From Arthrobacter sp. KBS0703 (GTDB lineage Bacteria; Actinomycetota; Actinomycetes; Actinomycetales; Micrococcaceae), in assembly GCF_002008315.2 (NCBI RefSeq), contig NZ_MVDG02000001.1, positions 4,030,001 through 4,094,000 on the forward strand: a stretch of DNA of 64,000 nt, read 5' to 3'. The position numbers and the translations under genes were made by a program. Below are positions 8,159 to 17,349 of this stretch, piece by piece (positions within the stretch are counted from its first letter, which is position 1; each line of letters begins with the position of its first letter). Under the pieces are notes generated by a model. That model was not told the origin of the DNA and did no database searches. It worked only from the letters and a program-made list of their open reading frames with translations.

Positions 8159-9478
8159 TTACTTCAGGCCGAGCTGCTTGGTGGGGGTCTTGAAGGTTTC
8201 CTTGGCCGTGAGGGCCGAAACTGCGGCGATGGTGCAGATAACCGCGGTGAAGATGCTGATCTGGACCCAGCCGCCGGGCTTGATGCCGCCTATGGCAGCC
8301 ACGATGGCGGGCGCAAACCCGGCCATCAGGAAGCCGAGCTGGGTGCCGATGGCCAGGCCGGAGAAGCGGACCTTGGTGCTGAACATCTCGGCGTAGAAGG
8401 ACGGCCAGACGGCGTTCGAGGCTGCGTAGCCGCAGGAGAAGAAGCCGATGGCGGCCAGGAACATTAGCGGGACGCTGCCGGATTCGAGGCTCAGCAGGAA
8501 GACAGGGGTCAGGATGGCGCTGGACAGTGCGCCGTAGATGAACACGGGCTTTCGGCCGATCTTGTCGGCCAGCTTTCCGAACAGCGGCTGGGTGCCCAGG
8601 GCCACCAGGTTTGCGCCGACCACAAGCCACAGGGTGGTGGTGCCGTCCACGCCGGCCACGGTCTTGGCGTAGCTGATGGCGAGGGTGCCGAACACGGTGG
8701 AGACGGCGGCGATGAAGGCGCAGCAGATGACCCGGAGGACGTCGCGCCAGTGGGACTTGAGCAGATCGGCCACGGGCAGCTTGGCGATCTGTGCTGACTT
8801 CTGGGCTTCCTCGAAGGCCGGCGGCTCGTGCAGCGTGCGGCGGATGAAGAACGCCACCATCACCACCACGGCGCTGAGCCAGAACGGAATGCGCCAGCCG
8901 ATGCCGTACTTGATCTCGTCAGGCAGGGCGAGGACCGGGATGAAGACGAGGGCGGCGAGGATCTGGCCGCCCTGGGTGCCGGTGAGGGTCCAGGAGGTGA
9001 AGAAGGAGCGGCGGTTGTCCGGGGCGTGTTCCAGGGTCATGGAGGAGGCGCCGGCCTGCTCGCCGGCCGCGGAGAGGCCCTGGCAGAGGCGTGCCAGCAC
9101 CAGCAGGGCCGGAGCCCACCAGCCGACGGTGTTGAAGTCCGGCAGGCAGCCGATCAGGAAGGTGGAGGCGCCCATGAGCAGCAGTGTGAACATCAGGACC
9201 TTCCGGCGCCCCACCCGGTCACCGAAGTGGCCCAGGATGACGGCGCCGACAGGCCGGGCCACGTAGGCGAAGCCGAAGGTCGCGAAGGACATGATCGCCG
9301 CATTGGCGTCCGCGTCCGGGAAGAAGACCTTGGGGAAGATCAGGGCAGCGGCGGAACCGAAAATGAAAAAGTCGTAGTACTCGACGGCGCTGCCGAGGAA
9401 GCTGGCAAGGGCTGCCTTCTTCGGGGTCCCGGCCGGGGCAACGGTGCCCGGCTCTGCGGACGGGAGTGTCTGGCTCAT
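8159..9478 (-). CDS. MFS metabolite:H+ symporter, probable shikimate transporter (QsuA/ShiA-like)
   Basis: This 439-residue major facilitator protein has about 12 hydrophobic segments. It shows the MHS-subfamily signature FGSAVEYYDFFIFGSAAALIF near residues 28-48 and a loop 2-3 motif of the GHFGDRVGRRKVL type. The family carries small organic acids; shikimate is inferred from position. The gene is divergent from an IclR regulator, which is followed by shikimate dehydrogenase and dehydroshikimate dehydratase genes, as in Corynebacterium qsu loci. The start is set by AAGGAA just upstream. An inverted repeat lies in the divergent promoter region. Confidence 0.8.
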   Translation of the reverse strand: MSQTLPSAEPGTVAPAGTPKKAALASFLGSAVEYYDFFIFGSAAALIFPKVFFPDADANAAIMSFATFGFAYVARPVGAVILGHFGDRVGRRKVLMFTLLLMGASTFLIGCLPDFNTVGWWAPALLVLARLCQGLSAAGEQAGASSMTLEHAPDNRRSFFTSWTLTGTQGGQILAALVFIPVLALPDEIKYGIGWRIPFWLSAVVVMVAFFIRRTLHEPPAFEEAQKSAQIAKLPVADLLKSHWRDVLRVICCAFIAAVSTVFGTLAISYAKTVAGVDGTTTLWLVVGANLVALGTQPLFGKLADKIGRKPVFIYGALSSAILTPVFLLSLESGSVPLMFLAAIGFFSCGYAASNAVWPSFYAEMFSTKVRFSGLAIGTQLGFLMAGFAPAIVAAIGGIKPGGWVQISIFTAVICTIAAVSALTAKETFKTPTKQLGLK

Positions 9479-9591
9479 GGTGTTCCTTCGGTGTGACGAC
9501 GTTGTCGCGGATGTATCAGGATGTTGCAGCCGCCGTCCGTGTGATGGGGATGGGGCGGCTGGCAGGTCCTTGGAAAGACCCGGACTAAGTA

Positions 9592-9696
9592 GCCACATGG
9601 TGAGAGCTACTTGTGCGATACAGCAATGATGACTGTGAGGGCAGTCACCTGTCAAGAATCTTATTCACCATCTAGAAATAGCTCTCACATTGTGGC
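9592..9696. promoter_or_regulatory. Inverted-repeat operator pair in the divergent MFS/IclR promoter region
   Basis: The 18-base arm GCCACATGGTGAGAGCTA (9592-9609) is matched in inverted orientation by TAGCTCTCACATTGTGGC (9679-9696) at 16 of 18 positions, 69 bases apart. A minus-strand TTGACA lies at 9650-9655, pointing toward the transporter. The right arm sits immediately before the IclR start. This arrangement suggests one regulator site for each divergent promoter, with autoregulation; binding by the adjacent IclR protein is inferred. Confidence 0.55.
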
Positions 9697-9707
9697 AACA
9701 TCGAGTT

Positions 9708-10571
9708 ATGAGTGTGAAAGAAGCCACAGGCAACGACGCCAACGTCCAGTCCCCCGAAGATGCAACCGCGGAGGGCCTGGACCCGGCTGCCAAGCCGGCC
9801 AAGGCGGGCAAGGACGATTCCCGCACGGACATGGTGGGCAAGGCCCTGGGCCTGCTCGTGCTGCTGGGCGACGAACCCCGCGGCGCGAGTGCCTCGGAGC
9901 TGTCCCGTCGGGCCGAGCTGCCCTTCAGCACCACGTACCGGCTCCTGGGTTCGCTGACCCGGGACGGTTTTGTGGACTACGAGCCGGAGGGCCGCCGCTA
10001 CCACCTGGGCCTGCGCATCTTCCAGCTGGGCCAGCGGGTTTCCAACCACCACGGCTTCGCCGGCACCGCGCTGCCCATCCTGCGGCGCGTCACGGATCAG
10101 ACGGGGGAGGCCACCATCCTGTCCGTCCGCGACGGCCAGCACCACCTCACCGTAAACAAGGTTGACGGGCCACAGACCTTCCGGGTCACCAGCGATCCCG
10201 GCCACCTCGGCGCGCTGCACACGACGTCGGTGGGCAAGGCGCTGGTGGCCTTCGCAGAGGACGGCGAACGCGAGCGGCTGCTTGGTGAGCTGCCGCTGGA
10301 GCCGCTCACCAGCCTCTCCATCACGGACCGCAACGCCTTCCGGGCGGAAATCGAGCAGGTCCGGCGGCAGGGGTATGCGGTCATGGACGAGGAGAACGAG
10401 CTCGGCATGCGCGCCGTGGCCGTGCCGGTGCTGAACTCCCAGGGCGTCGCCTTCGCTTCGCTGGCCACGGCGGTTCCCGTGTTCCGGCTCAGCATGGACG
10501 CGCTGCTCGCCCTCGTTCCGCTGCTCCAGGCGGCAGCTTCGGAGCTGGCCGCCAGGCTGCCCCAGCGCTGA
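9708..10571 (+). CDS. IclR-family transcriptional regulator of the shikimate (qsu) genes
   Basis: This 287-residue IclR regulator has a disordered, charged N-terminus (about residues 1-40). A winged helix-turn-helix follows (ASELSRRAELPFSTTYRLLGSL), then the IclR effector domain with LGALHTTSVGKALVAF and GYAVMDEENELGMRAVAVPV. It sits between a divergent transporter and a downstream shikimate dehydrogenase gene, so a shikimate-pathway intermediate is a plausible effector. ATG 9708 is used; an upstream in-frame TTG would place the start inside the candidate operator. Confidence 0.88.
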   Translation: MSVKEATGNDANVQSPEDATAEGLDPAAKPAKAGKDDSRTDMVGKALGLLVLLGDEPRGASASELSRRAELPFSTTYRLLGSLTRDGFVDYEPEGRRYHLGLRIFQLGQRVSNHHGFAGTALPILRRVTDQTGEATILSVRDGQHHLTVNKVDGPQTFRVTSDPGHLGALHTTSVGKALVAFAEDGERERLLGELPLEPLTSLSITDRNAFRAEIEQVRRQGYAVMDEENELGMRAVAVPVLNSQGVAFASLATAVPVFRLSMDALLALVPLLQAAASELAARLPQR

Positions 10572-10594
10572 TCGCCCGGTGCGCATTTCCAGAT

Positions 10595-10613
10595 TTGTTC
10601 GTATCTAGAACAA
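10595..10613. promoter_or_regulatory. Candidate operator TTGTTC-N7-GAACAA upstream of shikimate dehydrogenase
   Basis: A perfect 6-base inverted repeat with a 7-base spacer lies in the 151-base gap between the IclR gene and the shikimate dehydrogenase gene. The size fits an IclR- or TetR-type site. Neither arm resembles the inverted repeat on the other side of the IclR gene, so a second regulator is possible. Confidence 0.4.
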
Positions 10614-10722
10614 GAGTGCAACATATGAACTTTTGCTGTACTGTAATCCCTATCACCCGGCCAGCGGCCGACGCCACGGGCGCCCAGCCAGCCGAGTGCC
10701 GTTGTCAAAGGAGCCCGCACGC

Positions 10723-11604
10723 ATGAGCAATCGAACTGAGTCCTACCTCGTGGGACTGGTTGGCGATGGCGTGATGCCGTCACTCACTCCCCACATGCAT
10801 GAACGCGAAGGCGACGTCCAGGGCCTCCGCTACCTGTACCGCCCCATCGACCTGCACGAGCTGGGACTCCCGGGCTCGACCATCGGGGACCTGCTGCAGA
10901 GCGCCTACCGGATGGGCTTCAACGGACTGAACGTCACCCACCCCTGCAAGCAGTTGGTCCTGGACCACCTGGACGAGATCACCCCCGACGCCGCCAGGCT
11001 GGGCGCCGTGAACACCGTGGTCATCCGGGACGGCCGCTTCATCGGACACAACACCGACTTCTCCGGCTTTGCTGCCGCCCTCGCCTCGGGCCTTCCGGAC
11101 GCGAAGCTGGGCCGCGTGGTGCAGCTGGGGGCGGGCGGTGCCGGTTCCGCCGTCGCCTACGCCCTGCTCACCGCCGGCGTGCAGACGCTGGACCTTGTGG
11201 ACATGGACCCGGCACGGAGCGCCGAGCGCGCCGCCGAACTCTCCAGCTTCTTCCCCGACCGCACCATCACCGGACGTTCGACGGCGGAGCTGCCGCAGCT
11301 CATGCCTTTGGCCGACGGCCTGGTGCACTGCACCCCCATGGGCATGGCGGCCCACCCCGGCCTTCCGCTGGACGTCGCGCTGGTGGAACCGCGCCACTGG
11401 GTGGCGGACATCGTCTACCGCCCCATCGACACCGAGCTCGTCCGCGAGGCCCGGGCCAGGGGCTGCGCCGTTCTCGACGGCGGCCGCATGGCCGTGGGAC
11501 AGGCCGCCGACGCCTTCCGCATCTTCACCGGCCTCGAGGCCGACGCCGACCGCATGCGTGCCCACTTCCTGGAGCTCATCGCCGCCGAAGAGGTGACCGT
11601 CTGA
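10723..11604 (+). CDS. qsuD: Catabolic shikimate/quinate dehydrogenase
   Basis: This 293-residue member of the shikimate dehydrogenase family shows the substrate-binding FNGLNVTHPCKQ (catalytic lysine) and GAVNTVVIRDGRFIGHNTDF. The dinucleotide motif GAGGAG (VVQLGAGGAGSAVAYALL) follows, and VVDMDPARS-like sequence after it suggests NAD preference. It should oxidise shikimate to 3-dehydroshikimate, the catabolic direction, given the dehydratase gene directly downstream. A clear AAAGGAG precedes ATG 10723. Its stop overlaps the qsuB start by one base (TGATG). No dehydroquinate dehydratase gene is in the window, so shikimate use is better supported than quinate use. Confidence 0.88.
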   Translation: MSNRTESYLVGLVGDGVMPSLTPHMHEREGDVQGLRYLYRPIDLHELGLPGSTIGDLLQSAYRMGFNGLNVTHPCKQLVLDHLDEITPDAARLGAVNTVVIRDGRFIGHNTDFSGFAAALASGLPDAKLGRVVQLGAGGAGSAVAYALLTAGVQTLDLVDMDPARSAERAAELSSFFPDRTITGRSTAELPQLMPLADGLVHCTPMGMAAHPGLPLDVALVEPRHWVADIVYRPIDTELVREARARGCAVLDGGRMAVGQAADAFRIFTGLEADADRMRAHFLELIAAEEVTV

Positions 11605-13547
11605 TGCGCACCGGGATCGCCACCGTGTGCCTCTCCGGCACGCTGACGGAAAAAATGCAGGCCTGCGCCATCGCGGGCTTCGACGGCATCGAAATCTTCG
11701 AGCAGGACCTGGTCACCTCCCCGCTGAGGCCGGAGGACCTCCGGAAAATGGCCGCCGACCTGGGCCTCACCCTGGACCTCTACCAGCCGTTCCGCGATTT
11801 CGACGGCGTCACCGAGGACCTGCTCGCCGCGAACCTCCGCCGCGCCGACGCCAAGTTCCGGCTCATGTCCCGCCTCGGCATGGACACCATCCTGGTCTGC
11901 TCCAACGTCGCCACCGCCACGATCGACGACGACGGCCTCCGGGCCAAGCAGCTTGCCGCGCTGGCAGAACTGGCCGGGGACCACGGCGTGAAGGTGGCCT
12001 ACGAGGCGCTCGCCTGGGGCAAATACGTCAGCGACTACGAGCACGCCCACCGGCTCGTGGAAATGGTGGACCACCCCAACCTCGGCAGCTGCCTGGACTC
12101 CTTCCACATCCTGTCCCGCGACTGGGACACCGCGCCCATCGAGGACTTCAACCCGGACAAGATCTTCTTCGTCCAGGTGGCCGACGCCCCCAAGCTCTCC
12201 ATGGACGTGCTCTCCTGGAGCCGGCACTACCGCGTCTTCCCCGGCGAGGGGCAGTTCGAGCTGGCCAAGTTCATGGGCCACGTGGTTCGCGCCGGCTACA
12301 CGGGACCCGTGTCCCTGGAGGTCTTCAACGACGTCTTCCGCCAGTCCGACGTCGACCGCACCGCCGTTGACGCCATGCGCTCGCTGATCTGGCTGGAGGA
12401 GCAGAGCGCCAAGTGGCTCGAGGCGAACGCCGCTAACGGGACCACCGGGACCGGCGGGGCAGGCGCCAAAGCCGCCGGCCGCCGTCGTTATCCCATGGAA
12501 CTGGCCACGCTCCCGCAGGTCGCCGAGCCGGCCGGATTCAACTTCGCCGAGGTCCGGGCCGCCGACACCGCCGCGCTCGAAACCGTCCTGGGGCAGCTCG
12601 GCTTCGAATTCAACGGCCGGCACCGGACCAAGGAGGTGCAGCTGTGGACCATGGGTCACGCCCGGGTCATCATCAACGAACAGGCCCCCGCCGCCGGGGA
12701 CTCCGCCGGCTCGCTTTCTCCGGCCACCGCCGCCGGTATTGCTGCCATCGGCTTTGACGTCGATTCCCCCGTGATTGCCTCGGCCCGCGCCCAGCAGCTC
12801 AAGGCACCCGCTGTTCCGCGCAAGAGCCAGGCCAACGAGGAAGTGTTCCAGGGCTTCGCCGCCCCGGACTCCACCGAGATCTTCCTGTGCCAGGGCAGCC
12901 CGGACGGCACCGCCGCCTGGATCACCGAATTCGGGGAGGGCCGCGGGTTCGGCGAGTTCACCGGAGCACCCTCCGGTGCCCGCGGCGCCGTGATCGACCA
13001 CGTCAACCTGGCCCAGCCGTGGCAGCACTTCGACGAGGCCGTCCTCTTCTACACGAGCGCCCTGGCCCTGGAGCCGCAGCCCTACGCCGAGGTGGCCAGC
13101 CCCAGCGGACTGGTCCGCTCCCAGGTCATGCAGACCTCGGACCGGGCCGTGCGCCTGGTGCTGAACCTGGCGCCGCTCCACCAGCAGGACGGAACCCGGC
13201 ACAAGACCTACCAGGAGCACATCGCGTTCGCGGTGGATGACCTCGTGGCCACCGCCCGGGCCGCACGGGACAGGGGCCTGGCCTTCCTGCAGATCCCGGC
13301 GAACTACTACGAGGACCTGGATGCCCGGTTCGGGCTCGACCCGGAATTCCTGGCCACGCTCCAGGACCTCAACCTGCTCTATGACCGCGACGCCGACGGC
13401 GAGTTCCTGCACTTCTACACCGCCACCGTGGGCAGCGTCTTCTTCGAAATGGTGGAGCGCCGCGGCAGCTACGACGGCTACGGGGCGCCCAACGCCCCGG
13501 TCCGGCACGCCGTCCAGTACGACCACCTGCATCAACTCACCAAGTAA
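11604..13547 (+). CDS. qsuB: Two-domain 3-dehydroshikimate dehydratase with HPPD-like C-terminal domain
   Basis: This 647-residue protein has two parts. Residues 1-275 are a sugar-phosphate isomerase/AP endonuclease-2 TIM barrel with likely metal-binding segments KVAYEALAWGKY, GSCLDSFHIL and VSLEVFND. Residues about 310-640 form a 4-hydroxyphenylpyruvate dioxygenase-like vicinal-oxygen-chelate domain that keeps a His-His-Glu metal set (VIDHVNLAQP, EHIAFAVDDL, FFEMVERRG). The N-terminal domain converts 3-dehydroshikimate to protocatechuate; the role of the second domain is uncertain. The layout matches Corynebacterium QsuB. It lies between shikimate dehydrogenase and the protocatechuate dioxygenase genes, so its product feeds the next enzyme directly. 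Confidence 0.92.
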   Translation: MRTGIATVCLSGTLTEKMQACAIAGFDGIEIFEQDLVTSPLRPEDLRKMAADLGLTLDLYQPFRDFDGVTEDLLAANLRRADAKFRLMSRLGMDTILVCSNVATATIDDDGLRAKQLAALAELAGDHGVKVAYEALAWGKYVSDYEHAHRLVEMVDHPNLGSCLDSFHILSRDWDTAPIEDFNPDKIFFVQVADAPKLSMDVLSWSRHYRVFPGEGQFELAKFMGHVVRAGYTGPVSLEVFNDVFRQSDVDRTAVDAMRSLIWLEEQSAKWLEANAANGTTGTGGAGAKAAGRRRYPMELATLPQVAEPAGFNFAEVRAADTAALETVLGQLGFEFNGRHRTKEVQLWTMGHARVIINEQAPAAGDSAGSLSPATAAGIAAIGFDVDSPVIASARAQQLKAPAVPRKSQANEEVFQGFAAPDSTEIFLCQGSPDGTAAWITEFGEGRGFGEFTGAPSGARGAVIDHVNLAQPWQHFDEAVLFYTSALALEPQPYAEVASPSGLVRSQVMQTSDRAVRLVLNLAPLHQQDGTRHKTYQEHIAFAVDDLVATARAARDRGLAFLQIPANYYEDLDARFGLDPEFLATLQDLNLLYDRDADGEFLHFYTATVGSVFFEMVERRGSYDGYGAPNAPVRHAVQYDHLHQLTK

Positions 13548-13587
13548 CCGACGAACCAACACCACCACCGATTGAAAGGAGGCTGCT

Positions 13588-14493
13588 GTGCCTGATGACG
13601 TGAATCTAGCGACGTACAACGCCGACGCGCTCACCGAGGACCTGTCTGACGCAGTACCTGCCGCATCCGGGACCGCACCGCAGGCCGTCCCGGCAGAGGC
13701 GCCCCGCGTGGAAACGCAGCAGGATCTCAGCGCGGAGATCAAGGCGCTCGGAGAGGCCTACGCCCGGGCCCTGAAGGACGGCGCGCCGAAGGAGACCCAG
13801 CCGCGCCTGGACTTCGCCCCGTACCGCAGCAGCATCCTGCGCCACCCCACCAAGAGCCTGCACCACGCGGACCCGGAAACCATCGAGCTGCACTCCCCGG
13901 CCTTCGGGCACCAGGACGTCCACGCCCTCGAGTCGGACCTCACCATCCAGCACAACGGCGAACCGCAGGGCGAACGCATCATCGTGGCCGGCCGCGTGCT
14001 CGACGGCGACGGCCGCCCCGTGGCGGGCCAGCTCGTGGAAATCTGGCAGGCCAACTCGTCCGGCCGCTACATCCACAAGCGCGACCAGCACCCCGCCCCG
14101 CTGGACCCCAACTTCACCGGCGTGGGCCGCTGCATCACCGGGCCGGACGGCTCCTACCGCTTCACCACCATCAAGCCCGGCGCGTACCCGTGGAAGAACC
14201 ACCTCAACGCCTGGCGCCCGGCGCACATCCACTTCTCCCTGTTCGGCACGGAGTTCACCCAGCGGATCGTCACCCAGATGTACTTCCCGGGGGACCAGCT
14301 CTTCCCGCTCGACCCCATCTACCAGTCGATCGTGGACCAGGACGCCCGCGACCGCCTCGTGGCCGCCTACGACCACGACCTCACGGAGCCCGAATGGGCC
14401 CTGGGCTACAACTGGGACATCGTCCTGACAGGCTCCAAGCGGACCTGGACCGAAAACGAGGCGCTGGGCGCAGAAGGCGATGACCATGAGTAA
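13588..14493 (+). CDS. pcaH: Protocatechuate 3,4-dioxygenase beta subunit
   Basis: This 301-residue intradiol dioxygenase subunit binds the non-haem iron. Ligand motifs are visible: Tyr in NSSGRYIHKRDQH, Tyr in PGAYPWKNH, and two histidines in RPAHIHFSLFG. With PcaG it opens protocatechuate to 3-carboxy-cis,cis-muconate. The N-terminal ~45 residues are low complexity and longer than in many homologues. Translation starts at GTG 13588 after a strong AAAGGAGG site. Forty bases separate it from qsuB, and it overlaps pcaG by 8 bases. Confidence 0.95.
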   Translation: MPDDVNLATYNADALTEDLSDAVPAASGTAPQAVPAEAPRVETQQDLSAEIKALGEAYARALKDGAPKETQPRLDFAPYRSSILRHPTKSLHHADPETIELHSPAFGHQDVHALESDLTIQHNGEPQGERIIVAGRVLDGDGRPVAGQLVEIWQANSSGRYIHKRDQHPAPLDPNFTGVGRCITGPDGSYRFTTIKPGAYPWKNHLNAWRPAHIHFSLFGTEFTQRIVTQMYFPGDQLFPLDPIYQSIVDQDARDRLVAAYDHDLTEPEWALGYNWDIVLTGSKRTWTENEALGAEGDDHE

Positions 14494-15067
14494 ACTCACC
14501 GCAACACCCGGCCAGACCGTGGGCCCCTTCTACGGCTACGCACTGCCTTACGAGAAGGACCGGGAACTCCTGGCCCCCGGCTCGCCCGGCTCCATCCGCC
14601 TCCAGGGCACCGTGTACGACGGCGCCGGGCACCCGATTCCCGACGCCATCCTGGAAATCTGGCAGCCGGACGCCGAAGGCAACGTCGTCCGCCGGACCGG
14701 TTCGCTGGTCCGCGACGGCTACACCTTCACCGGCTTCGGCCGCAGCGCCGTAGGCAACACCGGCGTGTACACGTTCACCACGGTGAACCCCGGACCCACC
14801 GAGCCCGGCGCCGCGGCGTTCATCTCTGTGGCCGTCTTTGCCCGCGGCCTGATGAACCGCCTCTTCACACGGGTCTACCTGCCCGAGAACACGGACGCAC
14901 TGGCCAAGGATCCGCTGCTGTCCTCGCTGGACCCGGAGCGCCGCAAGACGCTGATCGCCCGCCGCGACGCCGACGGCGGCCTCACGTGGGACATCCGCCT
15001 GCAGGGCGAGGACGAAACCGTCTTCCTCGATTTCGAGGGAACCGGAACCGAGGGTGCCGCACAGTGA
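14486..15067 (+). CDS. pcaG: Protocatechuate 3,4-dioxygenase alpha subunit
   Basis: This 193-residue subunit begins MSKLTATPGQTVGPFYGYALPYE, the family N-terminus. It has the intradiol fold with DAILEIWQPDAEGN and TGFGRSAVGNTGVYTF; as expected for PcaG, it lacks the full iron ligand set of PcaH. It pairs with PcaH to cleave protocatechuate. Two ATGs (14480, 14486) compete; GAAGG at 14473-14477 gives normal spacing only for 14486. It overlaps pcaH by 8 bases and pcaB by 4 (GTGA), indicating coupled translation. Confidence 0.93.
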   Translation: MSKLTATPGQTVGPFYGYALPYEKDRELLAPGSPGSIRLQGTVYDGAGHPIPDAILEIWQPDAEGNVVRRTGSLVRDGYTFTGFGRSAVGNTGVYTFTTVNPGPTEPGAAAFISVAVFARGLMNRLFTRVYLPENTDALAKDPLLSSLDPERRKTLIARRDADGGLTWDIRLQGEDETVFLDFEGTGTEGAAQ

Positions 15068-16538
15068 CCGACTCCCAGTCAGCGGGCCGCGACGGCGACG
15101 TCGCGCTGCTCAGTCCCGTCTCGGCGTCGCCCCTGGTGGCGGCGCTGACCGGGGATCGGGCGGTGCTGGCGGCAATCCTCGCCGTCGAGGCCGGCTGGGC
15201 TGCCGTGCTGGACCGGGCGCCTGGCGCCGGCCGGTTCCGCGGCGGTGGTGGCCCACGCGGCCGACGCGTCGCGCTACGACGTTGCCGGCATCGCGCTGCG
15301 GGCGCAGGGCGGCGGCAACCCGGTCATCCCGCTGCTGGCCGACCTCCGGGCCCAGGTCAAGGCCCTGGACACCGGCAAAATCGGCGCCCGGCCGCGCCGT
15401 GCACACCTCGCTGACCAGCCAGGACGTGCTGGACACGGCCCTCATGCTGCTGGCCCGGAACACCGTCTCTGCCCTGCTGGCCGATGTCAGGGGCACGACG
15501 ACGGCGCTCGCCCGGCTGGCGGAGCAGCATGCGGCCACGCTGTGCGTGGGCCGGAGCCTGACGCAGCATTCGCTGCCGTTCACGTTCGGGCTCAAGGCCG
15601 CGCAGTGGTTCCACGGCCTGGCCGCCGCCGCGCGCCGGCTCGAGGCGCTGGAGCTTCCGGTCCAGACAGGCGGCGCGGCCGGAACGCTGGCCGCCGGCAC
15701 GGTCCTCACCGCCGGGTCCGCGTCGGATCCCTTTGGGCTGTCCGATGCCCTCGCCGCGCAGCTGGGACTCGCTTCCACACCGGCCCCGTGGCACACCAAC
15801 CGGCTCGCCGTCACCTCGCTGGGAGATGCCCTCGCCGCGGTGGTGGACGCGCTCGGCAAGATCGCCGGGGACGTCCTGTTCCTGAGCCGGCCCGAGGTGG
15901 CCGAGCTGGCCGAACCCCGGGCGCCGGGCCGCGGCGTTTCCTCGGCCATGCCGCAGAAGCAGAACCCGGTCCTGTCGGTGCTGGTCCGCAGCGCTGCACT
16001 CCAGGCCCCGGCCCTGGCGGCGCAGCTGCACCTTGCCGCCGCCAACTTCAACGACGAGCGCCCGGACGGCGCCAGATGTGTATAAGAGACAGGGCCGGCC
16101 CTGCGCCAGCTGCTCGGCCTTGCCCTCGGCGCGGCCGGGCACGTCCGCGAACTGGCCGAAGGGCTGCAGGTTTTCCCGGCCGGGATGCGCCGCAACCTGG
16201 ACCTCTCCGGGCCGCTGCTCCTCAGCGAGGGCGTGTCCGCGGCCGTAGCGCCGCTGCTGGGTATTAACGGAGCCGGGGATGACGGCAAGCAGCAGCTGCA
16301 GGCCGTGGTGGACCGGACCCTGCAGGCGCCCGCCGCCGAACAGGCGGAAACCTACCGGCGGCTGCTCCGGGAGGCCGTCCCGGCGGACCTGCTCTCGGAC
16401 CGCAGCCTTGACGAGCTGCTGGATCCGGCCAGCTACCTCGGCCAGGCCGCCGGGATCTCGCGGCGGATCCTGGCCGCCTTCCCGGACTTTGCGCCTACCC
16501 CAACCGAAAAAGACGGAAACGGAGACTCCCGTGGCTAG
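15064..16538 (+). pseudogene. pcaB: 3-carboxy-cis,cis-muconate cycloisomerase, broken in this assembly
   Basis: The encoded protein belongs to the fumarase/argininosuccinate lyase superfamily and would lactonise 3-carboxymuconate. The signature SSAMPQKQNP and DERPDGA are visible. The reading runs in three frames: frame 1 from GTG 15064 to about 15225, frame 2 to about 15385 (HAADASRYDVAGIALRAQ), and frame 3 onward (AVHTSLTSQDVLDTALMLL). At 16074-16092 a 19-base half adapter replaces about 13 bases, probably coding for part of WHSEW, and introduces TAA; the same frame then resumes with PALRQLLGLALGAAGHVREL. The pathway is otherwise complete, so these are probably assembly errors rather than a real pseudogene. 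The 3' end overlaps pcaD by 8 bases. Confidence 0.85.
16074..16092. other. Adapter remnant (half Tn5 mosaic end) in pcaB
   Basis: AGATGTGTATAAGAGACAG, exactly one 19-base Nextera/Tn5 mosaic end, stands in place of about 13 bases of coding sequence. This is an artefact of library adapter, not genomic sequence. Confidence 0.95.
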
Positions 16539-17349
16539 ACCAACACTGAAGGCAGTGCTGCTTTCTCCCCAGCGCACCCAGGGGGACAAACCCCTCCTCA
16601 TCGTGGGACCCTCGCTCGGCACCTCCTCGGTGCTCTGGGCGCAGGCCGGTTCCCTCCTGGCCAACGACTGTGACGTTGTCGCCTGGGACCTGCCCGGCCA
16701 CGGCGTCTCTCCGGCCGCCACGGAACCGTTCAGCGTCGCGGAACTCGCGGACGCCGTCGTCGAACTTGTCGACTCGATCGCCCCCGGCGAGCGGTTCCAC
16801 TACGCCGGCGTGTCGCTGGGCGGGGCAACGGGCCTGCAGCTCGGCATCAAGCACGGCGACCGGTTGAAGAGCCTCTCCGTGCAGTGCTCCGGGGCCAAGC
16901 TGGGCACGCCCGAAGCCTGGCAGGAACGCGCGGAAACCGTCCGCACCCAGGGCACGCCGGTGATGATCCAGGGCTCGGCGGGGCGCTGGTTCGCACCCGG
17001 CTTCATGGACCGCGAACCCGAGCTGAGCAGCCGCCTGCTGCACTCGCTCCGCGACACAGACCGGTTCAGCTACGCCTTCTGCTGCGGCGCCCTGGCCGGC
17101 TTCGACGTGCGGGAAGAGCTCGGCAGCATCACTGTCCCCACCCAGGCGGTGGCCGGCGCGGAGGACTCTGTTGCGCCGCCGTCGTCGGCCCAGGAAATCG
17201 CCGACGGCATCACCGCCGGCGGCGGCACGGCGTCGGCGGTCACGCTCGGAGGCGTGGCGCACCTGGCACCCGCCGAGGCGCCCGCCCACGTCGCCGAACT
17301 GATGCGGACCCTCATCAGCTGGAGCGAATCCCGCGGAGCAGCCAAGTGA
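16531..17349 (+). CDS. pcaD: 3-oxoadipate enol-lactonase
   Basis: This 272-residue alpha/beta hydrolase starts at GTG 16531. The nucleophile elbow is AGVSLGG (Ser near residue 93), with a probable catalytic His in GGVAHLAPAEAP near the C-terminus. It hydrolyses 3-oxoadipate enol-lactone to 3-oxoadipate. PcaD is a separate protein here rather than the PcaD-PcaC fusion (PcaL) found in many actinobacteria; the PcaC gene follows with a 4-base GTGA overlap, as if the fusion had split or never formed. Confidence 0.92.
   Translation: MARPTLKAVLLSPQRTQGDKPLLIVGPSLGTSSVLWAQAGSLLANDCDVVAWDLPGHGVSPAATEPFSVAELADAVVELVDSIAPGERFHYAGVSLGGATGLQLGIKHGDRLKSLSVQCSGAKLGTPEAWQERAETVRTQGTPVMIQGSAGRWFAPGFMDREPELSSRLLHSLRDTDRFSYAFCCGALAGFDVREELGSITVPTQAVAGAEDSVAPPSSAQEIADGITAGGGTASAVTLGGVAHLAPAEAPAHVAELMRTLISWSESRGAAK

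Noticed and set aside
11415..13742. 775-codon open frame on the minus strand
   Set aside because: It is antisense to qsuB and shikimate dehydrogenase and is composition-driven.
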